Shown here: positions 54,995 through 63,591 of the stretch, piece by piece
Position numbering within the stretch: the first letter of the stretch is position 1
Layout of the letters: each line of letters opens with the position of its first letter
Assembly: GCA_035642715.1 (NCBI GenBank)
Contig: DASQRW010000113.1
Location: 1 to 64,000, forward strand
Length of the DNA: 64,000 nt
DNA from: JAJNBK01 sp035642715
GTDB taxonomy: Archaea; Thermoproteota; Nitrososphaeria; Nitrososphaerales; Nitrososphaeraceae
Direction of reading: 5' to 3'
Program-made: the position numbers and the translations under genes
Notes under the pieces: generated by a model
Told to the model about the DNA's origin: nothing
Database searches by the model: none
Seen by the model: the letters and a program-made list of their open reading frames with translations, nothing else

Positions 54995-55138
54995 TTAACC
55001 ACCTCCTGCTCCCTTTCCACCACCTGTTGATTCTACATCAAGAGCTTCCAATTCTTCTTTCTCTTCCTTTTCCTCTTCCTTTACCTTCAAGTCTTTTTTA
55101 GTTTGGTTTTGATTATTGTTTTGGTTTTCTGATGACAT
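54995..55138 (-). CDS. 47-residue acidic peptide with Gly-rich end
   Basis: A small frame: Asn/Gln-rich start (MSSENQNNNQNQTKK), a strongly charged Lys/Glu helix in the middle, then EALDVESTGGG and a Gly-rich end. The layout is that of a precursor with a leader and a Gly-rich tail. However, the final GGA GGT GGT codons also form the Shine-Dalgarno site of the next peptide, so part of the Gly richness is explained by that. ATG at 55136-55138. No family is recognised. Confidence 0.5.
   Translation of the reverse strand: MSSENQNNNQNQTKKDLKVKEEEKEEKEELEALDVESTGGGKGAGGG
54999..55007 (-). promoter_or_regulatory. Strong Shine-Dalgarno site for the 20-residue peptide
   Basis: AGGAGGTGG on the minus strand matches the archaeal anti-Shine-Dalgarno sequence over eight bases, five bases before the ATG at 54993. 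Confidence 0.8.
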
Positions 55139-55499
55139 TGTAATAATACATTATACTGTCTTACATAATAATAGCTCCGATCGACTATCCGTTCAATTTC
55201 TTTTATATAATTATAAACTTCCTTTTCTTCTCATATTATCAGTTATTCATATAGTATCGGCAGTTCATAATGTGAGTGATGATTTTAGTAAGAGGTTTTA
55301 TAACAACATAAATCTACAATAGAATATTTAGGATTGTTTTGATCATAGAGCTACAACTTGGAAAGTAATGTCATAACAACAGCCGCTACTGATATATGTA
55401 ATAAAAATTGTTATAATTTACCCAATTTTTTGATACTGATTTCTCTGTGTATATAATTGCTAAAAAGGTAATAATACTATATCAGTTATTTTCGATCTC
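55139..55499. other. Intergenic region
   Basis: AT-rich spacer upstream of the two-peptide cassette; the 55139-55170 stretch is its likely promoter. Nothing else is recognised. Confidence 0.5.
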
Positions 55500-55757
55500 T
55501 TAAACAAGACCTTTCTTATGAAATCTTTCCAATCTTAAAAAAGTCCCAATAAAAAAATTATATAAGAATAATACCAGAATCAAGATTGGATAAAGACAAG
55601 GCTTTCTCGTTTGCTGATAAATATACAAAAGAAGGACAAACACTACCATAGATATAACAAAGGCTCGTGATAAATCCATTGATATAACTGATATAATAAA
55701 AACTCCTGATGTGGCAGTTCGGAATAAACAAATAGATTCCAACCTAACGTACTGCAA
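55500..55757 (-). CDS. Possible small membrane protein
   Basis: An 85-residue frame with two or three hydrophobic segments (SGVFIISVISM, AFVISMVVFVLLLYIY, LYPILILVLFLYNFFIG) and a basic tail. It starts with TTG; the only ATG (residue 27) would leave two segments. I recognise no family. Hydrophobic frames arise easily in T-rich DNA, so this is only a possible gene. Confidence 0.35.
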   Translation of the reverse strand: MQYVRLESICLFRTATSGVFIISVISMDLSRAFVISMVVFVLLLYIYQQTRKPCLYPILILVLFLYNFFIGTFLRLERFHKKGLV

Positions 55758-56165
55758 ATATAGTCATAGGAACAGCATAAATTGAGGAATAAGTAAGAGT
55801 AATACACATTAATAGTTGAATCAAAGGTGATGATGGGATTATTTGACTATAGAAGCAGAAAAAACCTAAAGATCTACGAAAGTAGTTAATTGTAAAACTT
55901 CATTAACAAATAATTCAACTTTCAAACTAAGATATAAAGGAATAATGTTATATTGCTGTATCCTTGATAGGATCAGAATGGATCGATGAAAGCTTTTAGT
56001 TGTGAGTATTCTTTAGTTATTCATTAACTCATTTTTCTTATAATATGTACTAAATAATAGAATCTCTATCTTGCTTTATTCATGGGAGTAGTTGCTATAT
56101 TAATATATTAACATTAATAATAAGAAATATTATTATCGATGTAATACACTTACAATAAAGAATCA
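55758..56165. other. Intergenic region
   Basis: AT-rich; no recognised feature. Confidence 0.5.
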
Positions 56166-56441
56166 ATGTCAAAGGAGAGAAAAATAATCAAATTTCATGG
56201 TGCAGAAGTAAAAAACGTGATTATTCTTTATGCAATAAGACCAAACTCAAAACCTGTCACAACAGTAATCGAACAATTCGACGCATTAAAAGATGAAGAG
56301 CATTGTGAAACTATAAACATTCAAGTAGTAGCTGATTTTGTTACAATGACATTTTATAAACAAGAAAGCTCCAATTCGATTCTACGTAGAGAGTTGATTC
56401 CTACACACTCTGTAGAACACATTTGGATAGAAGATTTATAA
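56166..56441 (+). CDS. Hypothetical small protein
   Basis: A 91-residue soluble protein. Strand-like blocks (RKIIKFHGAEVKNVIILYAI, INIQVVADFVTMTFYKQ) and an acidic end (VEHIWIEDL) suggest a compact alpha/beta fold. No motif or family is recognised. The frame is clean over its length and begins at a good ATG in AT-rich DNA. Confidence 0.5.
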   Translation: MSKERKIIKFHGAEVKNVIILYAIRPNSKPVTTVIEQFDALKDEEHCETINIQVVADFVTMTFYKQESSNSILRRELIPTHSVEHIWIEDL

Positions 56442-56882
56442 AGTAACTCATTTTGGGTTGGTAGGTTTTTGTCAAATGTAAAGTAGAAGTAGAAGTAGAG
56501 GAACAAGTGGGGTAGTTAATTATAATCTAAAAGCATATTCTGAAATCAGAATTTTATATAGACTAAAATAAACCAAAATGCTAACTAATCATTTTACAAC
56601 CTTTGAACTTCCTTGCTCAGTCTTTCATAGATTTATGCTAAATAATGGGGGGGAACAGTAAAAAGTACAACTACTCGTCCAACCTATTCTATATTTGTGG
56701 GGCTCATTGCAGGTGCATTCTATGAACTGTTTCCTTAGGAATAGAGGCAATAGAGTGACATTATTGACTCTGTCATTACATGGGAGTACATAAGCACGCT
56801 TACAATAAATATATGATCAAAGCATATTCTTATCTGAAAACTATATTGGACAGAATTATTAGCATAAAAGAAGAGAATTGAA
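56442..56882. other. Intergenic region with a G-rich element
   Basis: At 56483-56515 a purine-rich stretch (two AGTAGA-type repeats, then gaggaacaagtggggtag) resembles the one at 41482-41515. No gene is recognised. Confidence 0.4.
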
Positions 56883-57728
56883 ATGCCAATAACTATACGA
56901 TTAAACCCAAAGTTCACAGATTTACTTCAGAAAAATCTCAAGTCCCGATATGAAGATAGAAGGAGACTCGACACCATTGTACATGTTTCTGATATTATAC
57001 CTACTACCTGCATAAGAAAGCAATATTATTCCAGAAAGTTTCCTGAATTAGATCCTCTATCAAACGAATCAGTACACCATTTTGTAAGAGGTGAATCCAG
57101 CGAATTTGTGATTACCGAGCTTGCAAGTTTAGGTGTATCACAAGCCAATATAGAAATGGATGGAATAGTTGCTCATCCAGATATTATGAGTGAAGTAGAA
57201 GATGTTATAGTAGAGTTAAAAGACACAGTTAATGGCAAACGTCTTGATATAACTGATGGTACATTCAGAGCATACCTCAGACAGTTATTATATTATCTGG
57301 TTATGACTGGCATAGAAAAAGGAATTATTTCTATAAGGTATAACATTAGAGAGTTAAGGTGGATAAAAAGTGATTCAGCAGGTAATGATTATTTCTTCAG
57401 GCCATTTAACGCTAAAGACGTTGGCATAGAAAGCTGGGAAGTACGTTTGCCAGCAGCGGATATTGCCAGGGAGATATTAAAGAATGAAATGGTTCGAAGG
57501 AAAAATTTATTCTTAAAAGCATTGGAAGAAAATGATGTTTCTATATTACCTAGATTACCAGAGTTTGCAAGAAATAAGAAGTGTCCGTGGTGTCCATTTT
57601 ATGATAAATGCATGAATAAAGATAATGAAACAGATAAAGCTAAAGAAATGGCAAATGAGGTAGATCTCTTAGATATAAGTGGTGTGGTTGACTTTAAGCC
57701 AGTCGTAGAAAATAGTGGTGACAGATAG
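56883..57728 (+). CDS. Cas4-like PD-(D/E)XK nuclease with Fe-S cysteines
   Basis: A 281-residue protein with every landmark of the RecB/Cas4 type of PD-(D/E)XK nucleases. These are Cys43 in TTCIRKQYY, the metal-binding Asp100 in AHPDI, Glu111-Leu-Lys113 in VELKDT, and the Q134-x3-Y138 motif in RQLLYY. A C-terminal CPWCPFYDKC supplies three more cysteines. Together with Cys43 these would hold a [4Fe-4S] cluster. Such enzymes are single-strand exonucleases. No CRISPR array or cas1/cas2 is in the window. The next gene is FEN-1, so a role in DNA repair or Okazaki-fragment processing is more likely. Confidence 0.85.
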   Translation: MPITIRLNPKFTDLLQKNLKSRYEDRRRLDTIVHVSDIIPTTCIRKQYYSRKFPELDPLSNESVHHFVRGESSEFVITELASLGVSQANIEMDGIVAHPDIMSEVEDVIVELKDTVNGKRLDITDGTFRAYLRQLLYYLVMTGIEKGIISIRYNIRELRWIKSDSAGNDYFFRPFNAKDVGIESWEVRLPAADIAREILKNEMVRRKNLFLKALEENDVSILPRLPEFARNKKCPWCPFYDKCMNKDNETDKAKEMANEVDLLDISGVVDFKPVVENSGDR

Positions 57729-57941
57729 TCATATTTATCGAAATAGTATCTCTGTAACATATTTGTAAGCTGACTTGATCATTACTTTACATTATGAAAC
57801 TAGACAAAACGCTATATATACCGTATTATTACAAGATTATGAGAAAATGATTACAGGTTCTAATGTCCTCATGACTATTGGAGAAGATCCTCAAAAAAGA
57901 ATCAGAAAAAAATAAAATCATCCAACATCCAATTAAAATTA

Positions 57942-58970
57942 ATGGGATTAGATCTAAAACCACTTATTGCACCTACTAATATCACGATATCTGAATTATC
58001 CAATAAAGTTGTAGCAGTTGATGCACACAATGCAATATATCAATTTCTCGCAACTATTCGTGGACCGACAGGTGAATTACTTACAAATGGCAAAGGTGAT
58101 ATAACAAGCCACTTAAGTGGCTTGTTCTATCGAAATGTCAATCTACTAGCAGAAAATATAAAACTCATTTATATTTTCGATGGCAAGCCACATCCTCTTA
58201 AGTCAAAGGAGATTGAACGAAGACGTCAAATAAAACAAGAAGCATCTAAGAGATACGAGGAAGCAATATTAGAAGGAAGAATTGAAGAAGCCCGAAAATA
58301 CAGCCAAGCTACCTCTATTTTGACATCCCAAATGGTAGAAGAATCCAAAAGGATCCTAACTTTGCTTGGGATTCCCTGTATTCAAGCTCCATCTGAAGGA
58401 GAGGCCGCCGCTGCCTATCTGACAAAACTTGATATAGCTTTTACCTCTGCAAGCCAAGACTATGATTCAATATTATTTGGTGCCAAAAAACTAACGCGTA
58501 ATCTTACAGTCAGCGGTAGGAGAAAAGTTCCAAACAGGAATTTATACATTGACATTGAGCCGGAGATTATTGATTATCAACAGATTCTTAATAAAACTCG
58601 ACTGACACATGAACAATTGGTAGATGTTGGAATTCTGATAGGTACTGATTTTAATCCAGCAGGATTCACAGGCATCGGACCCAAAACTGCTTTAAAGTTA
58701 ATTACAGAATTTGGAAAACTAGAAAATATTGAAAAAATTAAAAGTTCTTTATCGGATATTCCTTATCAAGAAATTCGAGATATTTTTTTAAAACCAGAAA
58801 TATTAGATGTTGACAATATTCAGTTTAATGAGGTAAATTACAAGGATATAGTTGATTTCCTGTGCATAGAAAAAAGTTTTTCTACAGATCGTGTAAGTGC
58901 AGCCTTAGAAAAACTAAAAAAATCAATTACAAATCGTAGTCAATCTCTAGAAAAGTGGTTTGGTAGTTAG
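57942..58970 (+). CDS. fen: Flap endonuclease 1
   Basis: A 342-residue archaeal FEN-1 that removes 5' flaps in replication and repair. The catalytic acids lie in VVAVDAHNAIYQF, IYIFDGKPHPLK, SEGEAAAAYL and SQDYDSILFG. GTDFNPAGFTGIGPKTALKL is the H3TH DNA-binding motif. The end QSLEKWF is a PCNA-binding box. Length is standard. It follows the Cas4-like nuclease gene on the same strand with a 213-bp gap. Confidence 0.95.
   Translation: MGLDLKPLIAPTNITISELSNKVVAVDAHNAIYQFLATIRGPTGELLTNGKGDITSHLSGLFYRNVNLLAENIKLIYIFDGKPHPLKSKEIERRRQIKQEASKRYEEAILEGRIEEARKYSQATSILTSQMVEESKRILTLLGIPCIQAPSEGEAAAAYLTKLDIAFTSASQDYDSILFGAKKLTRNLTVSGRRKVPNRNLYIDIEPEIIDYQQILNKTRLTHEQLVDVGILIGTDFNPAGFTGIGPKTALKLITEFGKLENIEKIKSSLSDIPYQEIRDIFLKPEILDVDNIQFNEVNYKDIVDFLCIEKSFSTDRVSAALEKLKKSITNRSQSLEKWFGS
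58103..58126. repeat. Perfect 24-bp palindrome inside fen
   Basis: The arm AACAAGCCACTT is followed directly by its reverse complement AAGTGGCTTGTT, with no spacer. It encodes part of TSHLSGLF near residue 56. It is G+C-rich for this window and longer than expected by chance. Confidence 0.9.
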
Positions 58971-59775
58971 CTATTGTAGGTTTAACTAATCTTGACCTTC
59001 TATTAGAAAGACTCAATATATATATAAATATCTCAAACGCCGAAAATTCTACCAGTCATTTACATGGACAAATAGATATTATTAAGATACTAGACTGAAT
59101 ATATACTGGAATGAATAGGAGTAGACCATCATTGCAGCGTTACTCAGTATCCACACTTGAAGCTTTTACTTATAATAATAGGGAAATACAAATTATAAGC
59201 GGTGTTATTCAGAGGTTGCTTGATATGTCATAATAAATTATATGACCAAGTAAAGTTACATTAGTCATTGATCATGTGCCTTCATACCTTATTCTAACCG
59301 ACAAACTTAATCTGTCTTGAGCGCATATCAAGTATCAGTATACATACAGCTGTCTATTTTAGTCATCAAGAAATTCTGTTAAGAAAATGCATACATTCTT
59401 GACAATATTACTTTGAACTCATCATAATTAGAGAGATAGAATAGTCGAAGATTGATTGATTATACTCCATTCAGTTTAGATCTAATACGTATCAGAATGA
59501 ACATAGTGTTCATAAATATACTAGTAATATTGTTCTATTGTCCTCATCTAATGACAAGGCAAATTTGAGATAAACTACTGACTACTCTGGTAATATCCTA
59601 GTACGCATAGAAATTAAAAAATCAAATAAATTAAAGAATGCAGTGAAAAATATGTAAAATCGATCCCAGTAACTCCTTGCATGCTTTACTGTTATGATAC
59701 TCTTTTTATTTTAATTATTATTTAGCAAGAAAATAAAAAAAGAATATTTATCATGTTATATGGAATACTGTTATG
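58971..59775. other. Gene-free region downstream of fen
   Basis: About 800 bp with stops in all frames; no gene, tRNA or repeat recognised. Confidence 0.5.
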
Positions 59776-59982
59776 CTATTTTCCACCTAAGATGTCTCCT
59801 ATTATAGGAACGTTTGCTAATGGATTTCCGCCTGTTTGATTACCACCTGTTTGATTACCACCTGTCATATTACCACCTGTCATATTACCATCTTGCGCAA
59901 CTACAGGAACTAAAGTACCAATGGACCCTAGAACAAGTCCTAAAGCCAAGGCTAGTACCGCGGCTATAGATATTTTTTTCAT
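59776..59982 (-). CDS. Small secreted protein with N-x-T-G-G repeats
   Basis: A 68-residue protein starting MKKISIAAVLALALGLVLG, a classic signal peptide, cut near VVAQ. The mature part has four tandem five-residue repeats (NMTGG twice, NQTGG twice), each with an N-x-T glycosylation sequon, then a hydrophobic PLANVPIIGDILGG end. I chose ATG 59982, which gives the clean signal peptide; the frame extends to 60039 without support. Repeats are 15 bp at DNA level (about 59820-59890). Probably a surface-associated glycopeptide. Confidence 0.7.
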   Translation of the reverse strand: MKKISIAAVLALALGLVLGSIGTLVPVVAQDGNMTGGNMTGGNQTGGNQTGGNPLANVPIIGDILGGK

Positions 59983-60674
59983 CGGTGATAAAATGTCACA
60001 ATAAATTATAACACTTTCACATTTATAATATGAATTCAAATTATATATTATTTATAGTTAAAATATTATATTAGTTACTTATTAATCAATGATATATAAG
60101 ATTGAAGTCTATGTTTCCATATTTGCCTTGAAAAATTCATTCATTGGAGTCATTACTGCTTTTATTTAAACTCTTCAAAATAGCTAGTACTGACAAGGTA
60201 TTTAGTAAATATGTTATTGGTTTTTGGATTCTGATCAGTAATAATAAAAATCTTATTATATAGAGTATCTTGATGAAATTTCGCATTATTAGTTATGATG
60301 ATTGGTTGATTAATTAAATGCAAATGTCATAAAGAAGACATTTATTCGACTATATGAATCGATATTTATAGCTTATAAGAATTCATTTAATGAACACTTG
60401 ATATGACGAGAGTATATGACGACTATCTGACGAGTATGTAATATAAAAATAAAAGGACGATAATTACTTTTTTCTGCCTTTTTATGAATTCTTATTATTT
60501 AAGAGTTTGCTTATTGACTTTTTAGACAAAAATATATGTCCTAATTGTATTGAAAGAGAATTTGCAGAGAACAAATGGTTTATCGCAGGGATAAAGAATT
60601 TCTTGATTTGTTCTCTAAAGCCTCAAAGTTAGTCACCGCTCTGAAAAAGAAGATAAAATAAATATATTGAGAAA
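59983..60674. other. Intergenic region
   Basis: Promoter-like ttataattta near 60001-60010 serves the secreted protein. Otherwise AT-rich with no recognised feature. Confidence 0.5.
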
Positions 60675-60818
60675 TTAATCTAACTTCTCTTTAACCTCTT
60701 CTTTTCTATATTCTGTCTCCGTGTCTCTGTCTGTGTCAGCGGTTTTCTTTCCTGCTGCCTTTGTACCTGCTTTCATCTTGTCTACTGCATCCTCTATCTT
60801 ATCTTTTATACCTGACAT
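60675..60818 (-). CDS. Small charged helical protein (47 residues)
   Basis: A 47-residue protein from ATG 60818: MSGIKDKIEDAVDKMKAGTK, then a Lys/Thr/Asp-rich linker and EEVKEKLD. It is amphipathic and highly charged, resembling small stress-induced (CsbD- or LEA-like) proteins in style, but no family is certain. The frame is open to 60890; the extra N-terminal part is hydrophobic and probably untranslated. Confidence 0.5.
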   Translation of the reverse strand: MSGIKDKIEDAVDKMKAGTKAAGKKTADTDRDTETEYRKEEVKEKLD

Positions 60819-61602
60819 GTTGATATTAGAAAGAAAACATGCAATATAATTATATAGATAGATTATATCATAAGGGGATGTTAGATTCAAAAGTTATGTT
60901 ATTATCATTGATAGTTGTATAACATCTTGTACACTTTGGTATTGCTCCACTCTATGCTATTTGGCTATTATCCTAGATTACTAGTTGAATAATATGACGT
61001 ATTCACAATGCAAATTCTAGTATATACACATAACAATAACAAACACGATAATTCACTCTAGTATGCTTCTGTTCATAATCAAGTTATTAATCTATGATAC
61101 AAACAGAATCTACAGACTCTGAAAATATGATATACAAGCATCAATCTTTGTTGTGGGTGCTATTCTCTTAATCAAAGTTGTTTTATCTTATTGAGTCTTT
61201 GCTCTTGATCCACTTTTTCTTTGCACATATGCTTGTTTCGCGCTATTTGTTGCCATAATGAATACTATTATCAAGATATCTACAGTCAGTATCGCAATAG
61301 TGTTGCAATAATTGTTAGAGTTGTTCTTCTTCTTTCTTCTTCGGTAATCTTCATATTCTTGATTACTTTATTTCAATAATGTACTGTTCCTGTTCTTTAA
61401 GCTCTTACATCAGGAGGTTAGAATGAATTTAATATATTGTACACTATTATTAATTCTGAGTAATGCTATGCTGGAGTTTCCTGATTCTTCTTTTAAGAAT
61501 TAATATTTCATTTGTAAAATGTGCAAGAGAGTATAGAGGTGCTAAAGTAAAATTACTCTAACAAATTATTCAATCAAGTAGTTAGTTATGTTTCAATCAT
61601 CA
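60819..61602. other. Gene-poor region
   Basis: No intact gene. At about 61140-61310 the plus strand gives hydrophobic pieces (FVVGAILLIKVV, then FVAIMNTIIKISTVSIAIVL) separated by stops. These might be a dead membrane-protein gene or chance T-rich sequence. Confidence 0.4.
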
Positions 61603-61863
61603 TCAAGGCTTATACCAATCGTCAAATTTCTTACTTCTTTTTCTTACTGGCCTTATATAAACAAAATATCTCCATAGGAATGCAAAAGCTATTGCTGCTA
61701 TTCCACCAATTATGAATCTCCATCCTATTATAATAAATCCTTCGCCTTCTTCTTTAAGCTGAATAATCTGCGAAATCCACAGACATATTCCGCCGAATAC
61801 TATGATTATTATTCCAGCAGCTAATATTGGCTTAAAAATTGTATTTCTTTCGCTAAATGACAT
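61603..61863 (-). CDS. Small two-helix membrane protein
   Basis: An 86-residue protein with two membrane segments, residues 12-32 (ILAAGIIIIVFGGICLWI) and 45-68 (IGWRFIIGGIAAIAFAFLW), and a basic cytoplasmic tail VRKRSKKFDDWYKP. ATG at 61861-61863. No family is recognised. The helix-loop-helix form with positive-inside tail supports a real gene. Confidence 0.6.
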   Translation of the reverse strand: MSFSERNTIFKPILAAGIIIIVFGGICLWISQIIQLKEEGEGFIIIGWRFIIGGIAAIAFAFLWRYFVYIRPVRKRSKKFDDWYKP

Positions 61864-62360
61864 CGTAAAGTATCAATATGTCCTCACTATTTAATGGAAA
61901 AATAAAAAATTTACTTAATCAAATACTGTGACGGTGCCATTTCACTATTAATTATTCGCTGATGTCTTATAGTATATTCTTCAATCTTATCAGATTCTGG
62001 ACAGATTTCCGTGTCTTCATTTATTGCAATCTCTCTCTTTATTCTCTCTTTCTTTTCTATCCCATAATCAAAACACATGATAATTCTGAATATAGTTTTA
62101 ATAACTTAAATGTCTTCTATTTAGCTTCCTCTATTTTAAAACCCTTAGCATTAATTGCATAGCAGTATAATGAACAATAATTAACATTTTATTGAATAAT
62201 TCTTTATCTATATAGAGAAAAACTATCTACAAAAATTTCAATTTCTTTGCATAATTGTGTCATTTCTGATTGACAATTTATTGGCCAAATTTTACTTGAT
62301 GCCAAATTTAAAAAGAGAGACTAATAAATTTAATAGGATATACAAGTTAAAACTAATCTT
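61864..62360. other. Intergenic region
   Basis: T-rich on the plus strand; the 66-residue frame at 61962 is low-complexity and not supported. No other feature is recognised. Confidence 0.5.
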
Positions 62361-62879
62361 ATGAGTATCTTATTAGACCAGACTTTAAAAAAGATAGTGT
62401 ATATTCAGGAATTTGACAAATATGACAAGAACGGTAAATTACTATGTAGAAACATCAATTGTAATAAATATCCACAATCGCCCTATAGAAAATATTGTTC
62501 TAAAAAATGCAATAAGGAGTTTAGACATTGGTATTATCACAATTTCTTTTGGGAACGTATTAGATCAGACATATTCAAACGCGATAACTATACATGTCAG
62601 ATTTGCAAAAGAAAATATCCCTATATATTTAGAAGAAAATTTGCTCGCTGTAAAAATTTAGAATGCGACCATATTATACCTAAATCACTATATGAACAAT
62701 TAGGATACAAATACGATACACTTGAGAATAAAATTAAAACTACGTTAGAATTCTTTCACAATCATAACAATCTTCGAACATTGTGCCAAGATTGTCATAG
62801 GCAAGTAACTTCAAAATATCTTAGTAGTAAATTCCAAGTAAAAAAGAAACAAGTGTCACAGATGATATTCGTGAAATGA
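62361..62879 (+). CDS. HNH endonuclease with extra zinc motif
   Basis: A 172-residue nuclease. CQICKRKYP, LECDHIIPKSLYEQ and NLRTLCQDCHRQVT form the zinc-bound HNH fold (two CxxC pairs and the Asp-His of the active site). Before it, CRNINCNKYPQSPYRKYCSKKC (read as CxxxxC then CxxxC) looks like a second zinc site, as in some mobile-element or phage HNH proteins. It is AT-rich and alone. It may be a free-standing homing or restriction-type nuclease. No intron or methylase is near. Confidence 0.82.
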   Translation: MSILLDQTLKKIVYIQEFDKYDKNGKLLCRNINCNKYPQSPYRKYCSKKCNKEFRHWYYHNFFWERIRSDIFKRDNYTCQICKRKYPYIFRRKFARCKNLECDHIIPKSLYEQLGYKYDTLENKIKTTLEFFHNHNNLRTLCQDCHRQVTSKYLSSKFQVKKKQVSQMIFVK

Positions 62880-63282
62880 ATTAATATTGTATGAATACAA
62901 TATATCCAGAATAGGCAATCCTATCCATATTTGAAAATATCTTGACACCGTTAGATTATACGTAACCAAAAACTTCCTTAAAAATAAATAGTAAATTAAG
63001 AAAAACAAGTAATTCTATTTTTCTCCAAAAAGAAGACTTTGGTAGCTTCTATAAAATTCTCCTTATTATCTTAAACTAACAAGGTGTTTTTTATTATGTA
63101 GAAATCCCAGAATACATAACGAGGAAATATAGTTAAACATATAGCATACAACAAGCATAGACAGATAGTCCCTTAACAAGTGATCATTTATACTCAGCTA
63201 ACAGCTAGTAAATATACTAATATTTATAGTATAGTGATAATTATCGTAGGGCAGATATATTTATAATAATAAACATGAGTTA
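62880..63282. other. Intergenic region
   Basis: AT-rich. A TATA-like atatatttataataat at about 63254-63270 lies before the secreted-protein start. Confidence 0.5.
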
Positions 63283-63591
63283 ATGAACTACACGAAATTA
63301 AAAATATTCACTGTCTTTGCAGCAGCAGCATTGATGGTGGCAATGTTTGGACATACACAGGAAGCAAAAGGCATAGGTCAATCACAGGGTTCTTCTATAG
63401 TGTGCATAAACGATGAATGCCAGCAATCAAAAGACACACAGGGTTCTTCTATAGTGTGCATAAACGATGAATGTGATGTCAACTATTCAAGTTCGCCTTC
63501 TTCTATTAGGGACAGTATAGAAGAAGAGGAAGAAGATATGAATGAAAGCATCGAGGAAAGTTTAGAGGAAAGTTTAGCAGATAATGAATAA
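63283..63591 (+). CDS. Secreted acidic protein with duplicated CINDEC motif
   Basis: A 102-residue protein with a signal peptide (residues 1-29, KIFTVFAAAALMVAMFG core). The mature part has the 12-residue unit QGSSIVCINDEC twice, 18 residues apart; each unit has two cysteines in C-x4-C spacing. The C-terminal 40 residues are Glu- and Ser-rich. The paired cysteines could form disulfides or bind metal at the surface. A TATA-like run about 13-29 nt before ATG 63283 fits a leaderless transcript. No family is recognised. Confidence 0.65.
   Translation: MNYTKLKIFTVFAAAALMVAMFGHTQEAKGIGQSQGSSIVCINDECQQSKDTQGSSIVCINDECDVNYSSSPSSIRDSIEEEEEDMNESIEESLEESLADNE
63383..63473 (+). repeat. Two identical 37-bp direct repeats in the secreted-protein gene
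   Basis: Bases 63383-63419 recur exactly at 63437-63473, 54 bp apart, in the same phase. Identity without silent changes means a recent duplication or ongoing homogenisation. Confidence 0.95.

Noticed and set aside
56883..57728. Evidence of a CRISPR-Cas locus from the Cas4-like gene
   Set aside because: No repeat-spacer array and no cas1, cas2 or effector gene appears anywhere in the window.
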